Assembly: GCF_006376615.1 (NCBI RefSeq)
Contig: NZ_VEXQ01000018.1
Location: forward strand, 1-64,000
DNA length: 64,000 nucleotides
Direction: 5' to 3'
Source of the DNA: Buttiauxella sp. B2
GTDB lineage: Bacteria; Pseudomonadota; Gammaproteobacteria; Enterobacterales; Enterobacteriaceae
This document shows positions 1 through 8,758 of the stretch, piece by piece. The notes beneath the pieces are model-generated. The model searched no databases. It had not been told where the DNA came from and saw only the letters and a program-made list of their open reading frames with translations. Numbering within the stretch: position 1 is the stretch's first letter; each line of letters opens with the position of its first letter. Position numbers and translations under genes: made by a program.

Positions 1-731
1 TCCTCGCCTGATGCGTTATGAAACCATAAATGTTTATTCCCACCGCCACGTATATAGATAGCGTTTTGAGCTAACTCTGTTGAGCCACTTAAAACTTTTA
101 AACCGCCTGGTATAGTGACATTACTGTTGTTAGCGTCATATTGTACCGCCCGAAAATAACGCCAGTTTATGTTTGTTCCATCATCTTCACGCACTGCAAG
201 AATAAGTGTCGAATTAGAGTAACGGATGAATTGAACCAATGGCCTGTTAACTCGCGCACTGGCTGCCGGGTTAGTCGCAGCGATGACGTTAATGTAGTAA
301 TAGTCCTGAGCAAGAAACGGAGGATTATTGGCGCATGTGCGTACATCAATAAAAAGTGATTCCCCGACAACAAACGGATACGTCGCAAAATCAATCGCCC
401 CATGATTGCAATCAGGGCTAAAATTGCCTTTGTAACCTACAGGCACCAGTGCACCGGGGTTTGACTCATCAGCAACATTGCGTATTGCTGCCGTTCCGAA
501 CCCCTGCCAGCTACCATTAACAAGCGTGTAGACGTTCCAGTCAGAGGCTATGAATTTTATTTTTGGGCTGGTGGTCGGGAGGAATACTTCAAGGGTGCCA
601 GCGGCTGAGTTAGGGGCTGTGGCATTGCCCGCGTCAACGGGGTAAATGCCAGGTTCAGTGATAGCTTTCAGGTTTTGAGTAGTTGGCAGGGCGCGCCGCA
701 TCATGAGCGCGCTGTAATAGTCTTCAGCCAT
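1..731 (-). CDS. Phage tail fibre protein, N-terminal part (runs off window)
   Basis: An open frame starts at an ATG at 729-731 and continues without a stop past base 1, so at least 243 residues are present and the C-terminus is missing. Residues of about 20 to 55 (NLKAITEPGIYPVDAG, then GTLEVFLPTT) look like a pyocin-knob type module found in tail fibres and tailspikes. The last visible part has a glycine-rich stretch (IYIRGGGNKHLWF) of the kind seen in beta-structured fibre shafts. It lies 10 bp downstream of the ERF gene on the same strand, an unusual neighbour for a fibre. The function, host receptor binding at the tail tip, is inferred from these modules and the prophage context. The ribosome-binding site is weak. 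Confidence 0.7.
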   Translation of the reverse strand, partial: MAEDYYSALMMRRALPTTQNLKAITEPGIYPVDAGNATAPNSAAGTLEVFLPTTSPKIKFIASDWNVYTLVNGSWQGFGTAAIRNVADESNPGALVPVGYKGNFSPDCNHGAIDFATYPFVVGESLFIDVRTCANNPPFLAQDYYYINVIAATNPAASARVNRPLVQFIRYSNSTLILAVREDDGTNINWRYFRAVQYDANNSNVTIPGGLKVLSGSTELAQNAIYIRGGGNKHLWFHNASGE

Positions 732-741
732 AAATCACCGT

Positions 742-2268
742 CTAATAAGGTAAATCATCCTCCGTGATTTGGACGGAGGCGGGCGCGCCGGTATTGGTGA
801 GCCTGGCTAGTATTTCAGTGATTTCTTTGTGTGCTTGAAAGTCAGTGCGTGACAAGACCCGATTAATCATCATGACCTTTTCGTCTGTGGTGCCTTCGCC
901 GTCCGCAATTTCTTGACACAATCGCACCTTTTGACGCATCAACACGGCGTGCTCATTGGTCAGGTCAACGGTTGAGAGTGTTACGCTATCATGGAAAGAC
1001 GATTCTGGTGGCAATCCTGATTTAACAGCCAGGACGATTGCGTCCAGTTCTTCAGCATTATCAACGCGGGTTGATTTCTTTCCGTTTGCCACGTCTTCAA
1101 GGTGCTTTTCTCGCTTTGCCTTCAGGCGCTCAAGCTCTTCAGGCGCAGTAGCATCAAGGCTGGCCAAATCTTCAGGGCAATAAACCGGCATTGCTTGCGT
1201 GTCATCCTCGCCAAAGTGCTTTGCAATCAATGCGTCTGATTCCTCATCAGTGCCGGTGATAATTTTTGCGGTGATGATACCGTCATACTCCTGGCACGCT
1301 TCCAGCCACACGCGGTAAAGCGCGCGCTTCTGGTCTTCCTCATCATAGAAGGTGACGACGCCATTGCGCACTTTGTCGAATAACTCCGCTTCCAGTTTCA
1401 GGCGCAGTGAGTCAAGTTCACGGTAGTCACCCTTAAGCGGGCGTGTGACCCGGTTTAAAAAGTCTATTTCATCATTAGTCAACGGCGCAAAGCGGCGCTC
1501 TTGCTCCACAGCGCGTGCGTGCTCTTCAGGTGTGAATGGTTCGGCACCTAACTTAACAGCGGCACGTTCGGCGGCTTCACCTTCTTTACCTGGCATTGGT
1601 AGCCATTCGCGCGCCGTGCTGGTGGCCGGTGATGCGTTTCGGGAAGCCGCGCCAATGCGGTTGCGTTCACGGCGGGTCAGTCCGTCAAGGTCGCCGCCAT
1701 CATCAGGCTGAAGACCTAACGCCGCATACAAGGCATAACGGCGGCAATAAGTGACTGTCCAGCCCCATTGCTGGCACTCGTCCAGATGCTGATTTTTACG
1801 GATGCCTTTTAACGTGGTTTCCATTGTGAACACACATTCGGTGCCAGTCGGGATGTGATGGAAGGTGGTGACGATTTCAGGCACGCCGGTTGCGCTGGTC
1901 TTCATGGTTTGCGAGTGGAATAAACCCGCCTGGTACATTAGCGGTTTAATCACGCGGTAAAGTTCGGGTAAATCAGACCACGCAAAATGCTCTTCAGTGC
2001 TATAGCGATTCTTAACCGGGTTGTTTGCTTCGTGGGATACCCACTGGATAGCGGCGCGCACGTCGCTAAATTGGGATCCGAGTGTGTTTACTTCGTGCAT
2101 GGCAGGGCTGGCCGTTTCCACTTTTTTGACCGGATTTGAGGCAGTATTGATGACCGGGTCAGTGTTTGCGGTTTCGCTTTGGTTTTCTGTAGTCATGGGG
2201 GAGAGTCCAGTAAGCAGGGTGCTTAAATTGGATAAGAGTGATGAAACTGTCTGAATTTGAGTTTGCAT
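742..2268 (-). CDS. ERF-family single-strand DNA annealing protein
   Basis: This 508-residue protein carries an ERF-type (essential recombination function) core at residues of about 65 to 195. It ends in the diagnostic pattern TYCRRYALYAALGLQPDD followed by GGD (about 173-193). ERF proteins pair complementary single strands in phage recombination and genome circularisation. The N-terminal 60 residues are low-complexity. The long C-terminal part (about 200-508) is charged and of no family I recognise, making the protein over twice the usual ERF length. The start ATG is preceded by a good AGGAGC ribosome-binding site. It is followed directly by the tail fibre on the same strand rather than by exonuclease or SSB genes. 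Confidence 0.75.
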   Translation of the reverse strand: MQTQIQTVSSLLSNLSTLLTGLSPMTTENQSETANTDPVINTASNPVKKVETASPAMHEVNTLGSQFSDVRAAIQWVSHEANNPVKNRYSTEEHFAWSDLPELYRVIKPLMYQAGLFHSQTMKTSATGVPEIVTTFHHIPTGTECVFTMETTLKGIRKNQHLDECQQWGWTVTYCRRYALYAALGLQPDDGGDLDGLTRRERNRIGAASRNASPATSTAREWLPMPGKEGEAAERAAVKLGAEPFTPEEHARAVEQERRFAPLTNDEIDFLNRVTRPLKGDYRELDSLRLKLEAELFDKVRNGVVTFYDEEDQKRALYRVWLEACQEYDGIITAKIITGTDEESDALIAKHFGEDDTQAMPVYCPEDLASLDATAPEELERLKAKREKHLEDVANGKKSTRVDNAEELDAIVLAVKSGLPPESSFHDSVTLSTVDLTNEHAVLMRQKVRLCQEIADGEGTTDEKVMMINRVLSRTDFQAHKEITEILARLTNTGAPASVQITEDDLPY

Positions 2269-2608
2269 TGTGCTTGCTCCTGTTTGTGAGACTTATCCCC
2301 ACTTTTGAGGTGGGGTGGGCTGGAGCTCAAAACCGCAAACAGTCGGCGGACGTATTACGCAGGTAAACCCGCGCTATTAGTCGCACTCCAGCCCATAAAT
2401 CAGCACTGTGACGGTATAGCACCGCCAGAGCATAAAATTTAGGCACAAAAAAATCACGCTGACGGGGTGAATGACCGCTGTTTGTTATTAGGTGTTTTGA
2501 GCACCGAGGGCAAAAATAACGCCAATCGCAACATTGGTCAATGACCTGAATGAAAAAACGGGTAACTATCTATCCGTATAGATCAAAAGGTGATCAATTT
2601 AACTTGGA
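2269..2608. promoter_or_regulatory. Divergent control region between ERF and the moron genes
   Basis: These 340 bp hold no convincing gene. On the ERF side a hairpin (CCCCAC...GTGGGG, about 2294-2313) lies in the presumed 5' leader. On the other side two inverted repeats precede the gene at 2609: ATCTAT-CCGT-ATAGAT at 2568-2583, and GATCA-AAAGG-TGATC at 2581-2595. They overlap by three bases and look like operator half-sites. No repressor gene is seen nearby, and no clear -35/-10 pair could be assigned with confidence. Confidence 0.35.
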
Positions 2609-2902
2609 ATGAACGATATGGATAAAACATACGGATTAGATATTGCTGATTTACGCATCCAATTATTGCATTTCACAACTCGCTATCTTGGCGAAATTAA
2701 TGGAATGACTGACGCGGTCAAAGGTGGTGTAGGTTTGATTATTGGGAATATCGTTAGAAGTAATCAGTATACAGAAAGCGACAGGGCAAAAATTCAGGAG
2801 TTTGCAGCGGCAAATGGTTACACGTACCAGCAATTAAGCCAAATTGTGGAAAAGGCACTATCGGAATGGCTTGTTCATGTTGAGCAATTCAAGAAGGGCT
2901 AA
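2609..2902 (+). CDS. Small hypothetical prophage protein
   Basis: A 97-residue soluble protein without recognisable motif; an alternative start at 2618 would remove three residues. It is predicted mostly helical, with acidic and aromatic residues and no signal peptide or membrane segment. It is the first rightward gene after a region with tandem inverted repeats and precedes a membrane protein gene by 18 bp. Position between the ERF/fibre pair and the terminase, outside the structural operon, suggests a moron (accessory lysogeny gene). I do not recognise the family. Confidence 0.5.
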   Translation: MNDMDKTYGLDIADLRIQLLHFTTRYLGEINGMTDAVKGGVGLIIGNIVRSNQYTESDRAKIQEFAAANGYTYQQLSQIVEKALSEWLVHVEQFKKG

Positions 2903-2920
2903 GTTCATGGGGTATTTAAA

Positions 2921-3325
2921 GTGGATGTTGTGAGCATTTTCAGTAGCTTGATTGTGGGGCTTTTGGGGGTGGGGATTGGTGTAATATGTACCAATTACTT
3001 TGCTTTAGGCCGTGACAAACGCAAAGAATTTAACGACATTGCAGAGATAGTGTCGCTGAAGCTGAAGAAGCACAGAGAAAATGTCGCGGATTTACCAAAC
3101 CGAGTGGATCAAGTTGATTTTGAGAGACTTCTAAACAGAACAAGTAAGTCAAAACACAAAAAATTGAAAGAAGCCTGGTATAGCTATGTTGAATCCATCG
3201 CAGAACAACAGAAACTTTCCGGGTTTGGCGTCATTGTATTTGAACCAGAAAAGCTGAAAAAAGCGCGGGAAAACATGCGTATATCCATTGACCTCTATTA
3301 TTTACGGGTAGATAACTACCCGTAA
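2921..3325 (+). CDS. Membrane-anchored hypothetical protein (moron)
   Basis: A 134-residue protein read from a GTG start. Residues 3 to 27 form one hydrophobic segment (IFSSLIVGLLGVGIGVICT), followed by a basic stretch (GRDKRKEF) and a charged, lysine-rich helical domain, so an N-out, cytoplasmic-domain topology is likely. Its stop lies in an 11-bp inverted repeat that probably ends transcription from both sides. No family recognised. Single-span proteins of this kind in lysogens sometimes exclude superinfecting phage, but nothing in the sequence proves that here. Confidence 0.5.
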   Translation: MDVVSIFSSLIVGLLGVGIGVICTNYFALGRDKRKEFNDIAEIVSLKLKKHRENVADLPNRVDQVDFERLLNRTSKSKHKKLKEAWYSYVESIAEQQKLSGFGVIVFEPEKLKKARENMRISIDLYYLRVDNYP

Positions 3326-3326
3326 A
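3301..3326. terminator. Hairpin between convergent moron genes
   Basis: Perfect 11-bp arms TTTACGGGTAG and CTACCCGTAAA are separated by ATAA. The hairpin overlaps the stop codon of the rightward gene and lies just beyond the stop of the leftward gene. It has no strong U-tract, so termination in either direction is an inference. Confidence 0.5.
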
Positions 3327-3332
3327 GCCATG

Positions 3333-4031
3333 TTAATTATCAATTGAGTCCGTGAGAGCGATGATTTCTTGCTGTTTTCTACTGATGTATTTTCTGAGTT
3401 CATTGCTACAGGCTGCTGTTGAGTCTCCTGCTGCACTAGGTGTCGTCGAGTCGTTGATACCAAAATTATCATATACACCAACTATGGCGCTATGAAGGTC
3501 AGCATCGCCTTTTTCGTTGAGATGGGACAAAAGAAGCAAGAAATGGTTTGAAAGATTCGTTTTAGCCTGCATGAAAATCGCTGTTTCATTATAAAACTCA
3601 TTAACATAATTCGTGTTATCTGGATACTGCTTAGCCAAATTCTCGAACATGGCTCGATTAGATCTTATGCCTTGGATAGAGTTTGCTTCCGACAAATATT
3701 TGATGCAGGCAACCCTAACTTCTCTGCAATTTTCTTTTTTGAGCTCTATATCCGTTGCAAGCCGTGCATTTAATTTTAATGTTTTAAGTTGTTGCTCAAT
3801 ACCGAGCTTAAACTCTTCAGATTGACGGTTAGAGTTTTCCTTGTACTGCTGGTGTGATTTGCTCATTGCCAGCCATGCCACACCACCCGTGACAATTGCC
3901 GGAATAACAGCTTTCAGAAGATCAACAACTGATGCCCATTGGTCTTTATCGTTTGCAATTTGAACGGTAACGACATCTTTTGCGGGCTTCAGCACTTCCA
4001 GTAACTGGATGATATCCATGCAGCATTCCAT
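3333..4031 (-). CDS. Membrane-anchored hypothetical protein (moron)
   Basis: A 232-residue protein (227 if translation starts at the in-frame ATG at 4017-4019). One hydrophobic segment is visible at residues of about 38 to 57 (LLKAVIPAIVTGGVAWLAM), followed by a long helical, probably coiled-coil region (about 60-110) and a soluble C-terminal domain. It is the only leftward gene between the morons and the terminase, and it faces the gene at 2921 across a shared hairpin. Composition is more AT-rich than the adjoining structural genes. I do not recognise the family. A role in phage exclusion or another lysogenic trait is only a guess from position and topology. Confidence 0.5.
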   Translation of the reverse strand: MECCMDIIQLLEVLKPAKDVVTVQIANDKDQWASVVDLLKAVIPAIVTGGVAWLAMSKSHQQYKENSNRQSEEFKLGIEQQLKTLKLNARLATDIELKKENCREVRVACIKYLSEANSIQGIRSNRAMFENLAKQYPDNTNYVNEFYNETAIFMQAKTNLSNHFLLLLSHLNEKGDADLHSAIVGVYDNFGINDSTTPSAAGDSTAACSNELRKYISRKQQEIIALTDSIDN

Positions 4032-4112
4032 TAAAAAAGAAATTCACTATAGCAAATATCCATCTCCTGGTATCCAGTAGATTGCCCCCCCACAAGTTAA
4101 CCAATTCAATCA

Positions 4113-4151
4113 AAAAGCCCCCGTGCGTAACCTGCGCACACGGGGGCTTTT
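4113..4151 (+). terminator. Strong hairpin directly before the terminase gene
   Basis: Arms AAAAGCCCCCGTG (4113-4125) and CACGGGGGCTTTT (4139-4151) form a 13-bp stem typical of a bidirectional terminator. It lies only 4 bases before the start codon at 4156. The right arm contains the only purine-rich Shine-Dalgarno candidate (GGGGG). It could therefore act as a terminator insulating the terminase operon, or as a leader structure hiding the ribosome-binding site. Confidence 0.6.
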
Positions 4152-4155
4152 GTGC

Positions 4156-4683
4156 ATGAAAAAAATAAACAAGCGTGATGAGCGCTTTGCCCGCCTTGTT
4201 GCGGAGGCCACAACCGCGCCGGGTTTTTGTTATGCGACATCCAGAGAACGTGAATACAAAGGTTTTAATGATGACTATCAGGCCGAAAAATTATTAGAAG
4301 ACAGTGAGATAGCAAAGGCCGTTAACACTTATCGGGGTCACATTCTTTCGCGTGATGTGCTGTCCAGACAAGAGGCTTTAGTCAAACTGACGGCCATTTT
4401 TCGTGCGCCTACTGCCGCCGAGATTTTCAGGCAGATAGACCGATTATCCAACATGCGTGTTGATGCGCAGGTGATGCAATCCCGGATGCAAGATTTAGAC
4501 ATGACCGGCATTAAGCGTGTTAAGCGAACAAAGCACGGGTTGGAAATAGTCGGCTATGACCTTGACACGCTGGCCGCACGCATCATGCAGCTTGCCGGTG
4601 TTGATGTCAGCAAACCTATCAGCGAAGAAGGCAAGCGCACAGCACGCCGCCTGTTAAATGACATTTTCGGGAGCATGAATTAA
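4156..4683 (+). CDS. Terminase small subunit
   Basis: A 175-residue basic, helical protein. The start at 4156 (MKKINKRDERF) is chosen because an upstream in-frame start would lie within the hairpin stem. The N-terminal residues of about 5 to 60 (RFARLVAEAT...GFCYATSREREYKG...EIAKAV) resemble the DNA-binding helix-turn-helix region of terminase small subunits, which recognise the packaging site. The stop overlaps the ATG of the large subunit by one base (TAATG), indicating coupled translation. The assignment rests on position and overall character more than on a diagnostic motif. Confidence 0.7.
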   Translation: MKKINKRDERFARLVAEATTAPGFCYATSREREYKGFNDDYQAEKLLEDSEIAKAVNTYRGHILSRDVLSRQEALVKLTAIFRAPTAAEIFRQIDRLSNMRVDAQVMQSRMQDLDMTGIKRVKRTKHGLEIVGYDLDTLAARIMQLAGVDVSKPISEEGKRTARRLLNDIFGSMN

Positions 4684-6053
4684 TGAGCGGCAACCCGCCT
4701 AAATTCAAACTAAAACCGATGCGCGCCATGATGCGGCCATTGTTTGAGCCGCATCGCGTCAAATGTCTTTTCGGTGGACGTGGTTCGGGTAAGTCATGGG
4801 ATGTGGCGGAAGCACTTATTGAAATTGCTGTCCGTTCTGAAGTGCGTGTTTTGTGTCTGCGTCGCGTACAAAAATCAATTGCGGCGTCATCGCACCAGTT
4901 ACTTTCCGACACTATCCGCCGTTTGGGTTATGAGTCGGAATTTACCATCACCAACAATGCTATCTGCTCAAAAGAAGGGGCGGAATTTATGTTCATGGGG
5001 CTTCAGTCGAATCTTGATAGCGTCAAGTCGATTGAGGGTGTGGACATTTGTTGGGTTGAGGAAGCGCATTCCATTTCAAGCGCCGCATGGGAGATTTTGT
5101 TACCCACCATCCGCCGCACATTTTCTGAAGTATGGGTCACTTTCAACCCTGACTTTGCATGGGATGACACTTACATCCGCTTTGTGCTTAACGCGGAGGA
5201 TGACTGGTTTGTCCTGCAAGTTAACTGGAGTGACAACGAGCACTTCACACCAGAGCTTGAGAAAGAGCGCCAGACTTGCCTCAAATTTTACCCTGACCGT
5301 TATGACAACATTTGGGAAGGTGTACCCGTATCTGAAGCGGCGGGTGCGGTGGTGCATAGGGGCAACCTTGAACGGCTTTTTGTGGATCCAGATTCCGCTC
5401 TGGCCAAAGCGTGTCGCACAGGCAAAAAGGTTGCCGTGCTGGATGTGGCCGATGAAGGCGCTGACGATTCTGTTTTAACCATTTGGGACGGACATTTCTG
5501 CGAGCGGGTTAACAGGCTACAGGCGCGTGACCCTGCACAGCTTGCCGTACAAGCGTTAAAAATTGCGCAGGAAGAAGAATGTGAAGTTTTGATTTATGAC
5601 TCTGTCGGCGTCGGTGCCGGAGTCAGGGGGGAGCTTAACAAATACCCTGACGTTGCCATGATATTTAAAAAGTTTGTGGCCAATGGAGAAGTACAACGCA
5701 AGCGCAAACGATACAGGGGCGGGCGCGTCAATGAAGAAGTCTTCTTAAATCTTAAGGCGCAGGCGTGGTGGGCATACCGTGACCGCGTGAATGATACCTG
5801 TCGTTACCTTGATACCGGCATTAAACCCCTGGACGGCATGATTGCTTTTTCCAGCAAAATCGAGCGCCGCTATAAAGACCGCATTTTGTCGGATTCAACC
5901 GGTGTTCAGTGGGAATCCAACAGGGACGACAAAATCCAGATAGAAGACAAGAAAACCGTCAAAAAACGTATTGGCGTATCCACAGACTATGCGGATGCGG
6001 TCATCCCACACGCGTTGAAATTTAAATCAGGACTAGACGCATATGAAGAGTAA
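4683..6053 (+). CDS. Terminase large subunit (packaging ATPase-nuclease)
   Basis: A 456-residue motor that cuts concatemeric DNA and pumps it into the prohead through the portal. Walker A is GGRGSGKSWD at residues 31-40. Walker B is ICWVEEAH at about 122-129, with the catalytic Glu following the acidic residue. The ATPase coupling motif is probably near WVTFNPD. The C-terminal RNase H-like nuclease half contains VAVLDVADEGADDSVLTI and LIYDSVGVGAG, with acidic residues placed as in the PBSX/T4-type nuclease. The length is normal for the family. It is coupled to the small subunit at its start and overlaps the portal gene by 11 bp. Confidence 0.92.
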   Translation: MSGNPPKFKLKPMRAMMRPLFEPHRVKCLFGGRGSGKSWDVAEALIEIAVRSEVRVLCLRRVQKSIAASSHQLLSDTIRRLGYESEFTITNNAICSKEGAEFMFMGLQSNLDSVKSIEGVDICWVEEAHSISSAAWEILLPTIRRTFSEVWVTFNPDFAWDDTYIRFVLNAEDDWFVLQVNWSDNEHFTPELEKERQTCLKFYPDRYDNIWEGVPVSEAAGAVVHRGNLERLFVDPDSALAKACRTGKKVAVLDVADEGADDSVLTIWDGHFCERVNRLQARDPAQLAVQALKIAQEEECEVLIYDSVGVGAGVRGELNKYPDVAMIFKKFVANGEVQRKRKRYRGGRVNEEVFLNLKAQAWWAYRDRVNDTCRYLDTGIKPLDGMIAFSSKIERRYKDRILSDSTGVQWESNRDDKIQIEDKKTVKKRIGVSTDYADAVIPHALKFKSGLDAYEE

Positions 6054-7404
6054 AAAAATACCCGCGCGGCAACAGTCAGCGCATGTGCCAACACAAGGCA
6101 CTTTGATTGGCGGCGAGGTGGTGCAGGATGTAAATAATGACAGCTATGTCAGCATGATGCAGGGCGTAGCCGGGATTGGCGGCGGAGGGGCAAAAGGTGC
6201 CGCTGGCATGACATCGCCAACCGCACGCCGTATGCAAGCGCGTATTGCAACGGGCTTGATTCCACTGAATGCCATGTTTCTTGATGAGCAATCGGGTATT
6301 GGCCATCGCATCAACGCGGAGCCAGTACAGGCAGCTATGTTGGCGGGCTATTCCATTGTGGCCGATACGCCAGAGCAGAAAAAAGCGGTTGAAAACCTGT
6401 TTGAAGATTTAAACGTGTGGGGTGCGGTTGCGCGGGCTGCAATCTGGCGGCGTTCCGCTGGCTGGTCGGTCATCGTATTTGGTGACGAGTTTGTCAGGCC
6501 GCACCCGTCTTACCGTATTACACCATCAAATGACTGGTACACCGATTATCGCTCGTCAATGTTTGGATTGCCTGAAGGCTGGCAAATCGAGTTAAAAGCG
6601 CCGATTGGCGGTGATGTGTTCATCCCGCAGCAATTCAGCTTTTTGATGGGGGATAAAGACCATGACGCGCTTTACCAGATATCAGGCACTGAATTTGGGA
6701 CGCCTATTTTGTCCAGGGTGTTTGCATCACTGGAGCGGTTAGGCCTATCACATGAGCTTATTTTGTCGATTCTGTCGATGAGCATTCAGGATGTCTATAA
6801 GCGTCAGGGGCTTGATGAAGAGCTTGAAACGCAAAAAGGTGAGCGGAAAGTTGCGTCACGTATCGGAGGCATTGCCGCTACGCGAATGCTTAATGACATT
6901 GTTGTCATAGACGGTGAAGAAGAATTAACCCGCCTTCAATCCAACATGAATAACCAGGCGGATATTGTTGATGTGGCTTTTCGTGTGATTTGTGCGGAAT
7001 CCGGTTTCCCTGTTTCCGTGCTGGCCAATACCAAAGCGGGACTAAGCAACAGTGACAGCAGCGGTGATGATGTCTGGATGCGCCTTGTTGAGAGCGAGCA
7101 AACAACCTACATCATTCCGGCATTGAAGGCGATTGCGCGTCATTTTCTGGGGTTGCGGGTAGATTTCGTGCCGAATAAATCGCAAGGCGACATCAAGCGC
7201 GATGCGGACACCGACAAAACGCGCGCCGAAATTGTGCAAATTTACTACAACCTGCGCGCCATCACATCAGAGGAAGCCCGAGCCACGGGGCAGGAATACG
7301 CATCCTTTACGACACTGACAAAGAGCCTGCCAACACAAGGCACCAAACCTGACGGCAAAGATGTAAATGGGGCGGAAGATGATGAAGACGACGCCGCGCT
7401 ATAA
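6043..7404 (+). CDS. Phage portal protein (DUF1073 type)
   Basis: A 453-residue protein that forms the ring at the packaging vertex. The sequence LIPLNAMFLDEQSGIGHRINAEPVQAAMLAGY belongs to the DUF1073 portal family of Mu-like and Bcep781-like phages; this Pfam family is now named after Acb1-like proteins because some members carry that domain. Here only the portal part is present, and the C-terminus ends in an acidic tail (NGAEDDEDDAAL). It overlaps the terminase by 11 bp and the head morphogenesis gene by about 25-38 bp, so translation of the block is probably coupled. Confidence 0.85.
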   Translation: MKSKKIPARQQSAHVPTQGTLIGGEVVQDVNNDSYVSMMQGVAGIGGGGAKGAAGMTSPTARRMQARIATGLIPLNAMFLDEQSGIGHRINAEPVQAAMLAGYSIVADTPEQKKAVENLFEDLNVWGAVARAAIWRRSAGWSVIVFGDEFVRPHPSYRITPSNDWYTDYRSSMFGLPEGWQIELKAPIGGDVFIPQQFSFLMGDKDHDALYQISGTEFGTPILSRVFASLERLGLSHELILSILSMSIQDVYKRQGLDEELETQKGERKVASRIGGIAATRMLNDIVVIDGEEELTRLQSNMNNQADIVDVAFRVICAESGFPVSVLANTKAGLSNSDSSGDDVWMRLVESEQTTYIIPALKAIARHFLGLRVDFVPNKSQGDIKRDADTDKTRAEIVQIYYNLRAITSEEARATGQEYASFTTLTKSLPTQGTKPDGKDVNGAEDDEDDAAL

Positions 7405-8758
7405 CGGAGCGTACCCGTTAGCCGCAGAGCTTGTGTTAGCGTCCCGCCTTGATAAACAGGCGCGGACGTTCACCGCCGCAGTAATACAAGCCTGTATTGC
7501 GACATACAAAGCCGTTGCCCGTTCGGGGGCGTCTGTCAAATTCAACACAGATGCCGCAGACGGCAAAGATGTTGGTGTTGAACAAGCCGCAGGTGCGGCG
7601 CTGTCACCTGCGTTAGTTAAAAAGGTTCGCAAGTACCTTAAACAAAAGTACGGGTCAAACTGGTCACACTTAAAACGGGATAAACAAACCGAACTTATCC
7701 GCGCGTTTATCTCGCAAGCTGTGGACGTTCCCCCCATCGGTGCGGGCAAAAAGAATACCATCGCAGGGTTAATGCCTTATGGCGAGTATGGCGCAATCCC
7801 CGCGCATATTATTGCAGGTGTACAGCAGAGCATAGCCGGTAACCTTGCTAAAAGTTACGCCGTACAAGAGGCGGGCGGTATTGGGCAGGCCGCAGACAGC
7901 GTGACACAAATTGCGCGCAATGCTGATGTTGTCCGCAAACAGATTGAAGCCGGTGATTTTGGCCTGACGCCTGAGCACTGGAAAAATCATTACCAGACTT
8001 TCACCCTCGATAAAAAGCCGCTTGTTGATGTGGTCACGGGTGCGCCGGTTGCCGCAGATGCTGCCGGTGCCGTCGCGCCTGAAATTACCCGTGTGTTATC
8101 ACCGCTTCTGGATCTGTCGGTTATCAGCAGTGCGCCAGCACTGGAAGCTGTCAAAAAAGATGCCATCAACAACGTTGAACAAAATTTCCAGTTAATCATA
8201 AAAGCCGCAGAGGGTCAGCGCCTGGCACCCGGTGTGAAACTGTCACAGGAAGAGCTTGAAGACCTTATCAGCGTTGATGTTTTCGAGAATGACCCAGATT
8301 TAAGCGCCGCTACAGACAAGTGGGTTGAGGACAATTTCAACCGTATCAAAAACATGAATGCTGACGCAGTGAAGCGCGGCATCAAGGTTACACAACAGGC
8401 GATTAAAGAAGGGCGATCTTTACCCTGGCTGGAAGAGCAATTGACATCACAGATGGACATTTCCGCAGGGAAAGCAAAGTCCATCGCGCGCACGGCCACC
8501 AGTAACGCGGCATGGAATGCAGAGTTGGCCACGGCCAAAGCCGCAGGCATGAATTATTACAAATGGCGCGGCATGTTGGATGAGCGGGAGCGCAAGCAGC
8601 ATTTTGACCGTGAAGGTCAGTCTTATGACCCGTCACACCCGCCACCAGATGGAAATCCGGGTCAGCCTATCAATTGCCGTTGCTGGCCAGAATGGTTATT
8701 TAGCAGTGATGAAATTGAGGAAGCCGAAAATGAAATTGCAGCACGACACAGAAATTAA
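7379..8758 (+). CDS. Head morphogenesis protein (Mu gpF / SPP1 gp7-like)
   Basis: About 459 residues from the ATG at 7379; in-frame ATGs at 7367 and 7382 are also possible, and the GGGGCGGA before 7379 is the best ribosome-binding site. The C-terminal part has the family signature: GMLDERERKQHFDREGQ, then PPPDGNPGQPINCRCWPEW (about residues 395-445), as in Mu gpF minor head proteins. Such proteins enter the prohead in a few copies and are needed for assembly. The N-terminal 250 residues are alanine-rich and helical. It follows the portal, as expected for this gene order. Confidence 0.82.
   Translation: MMKTTPRYNGAYPLAAELVLASRLDKQARTFTAAVIQACIATYKAVARSGASVKFNTDAADGKDVGVEQAAGAALSPALVKKVRKYLKQKYGSNWSHLKRDKQTELIRAFISQAVDVPPIGAGKKNTIAGLMPYGEYGAIPAHIIAGVQQSIAGNLAKSYAVQEAGGIGQAADSVTQIARNADVVRKQIEAGDFGLTPEHWKNHYQTFTLDKKPLVDVVTGAPVAADAAGAVAPEITRVLSPLLDLSVISSAPALEAVKKDAINNVEQNFQLIIKAAEGQRLAPGVKLSQEELEDLISVDVFENDPDLSAATDKWVEDNFNRIKNMNADAVKRGIKVTQQAIKEGRSLPWLEEQLTSQMDISAGKAKSIARTATSNAAWNAELATAKAAGMNYYKWRGMLDERERKQHFDREGQSYDPSHPPPDGNPGQPINCRCWPEWLFSSDEIEEAENEIAARHRN

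Noticed and set aside
4744..5478. 244-codon + frame inside the large terminase gene
   Set aside because: It is a shadow of the terminase in another frame: no motif, atypical residues, no ribosome-binding site.
6043..7404. Portal as an anti-CBASS Acb1 protein
   Set aside because: The family carries that name in databases, but only the portal domain is present and no Acb1 catalytic histidine motifs were seen.
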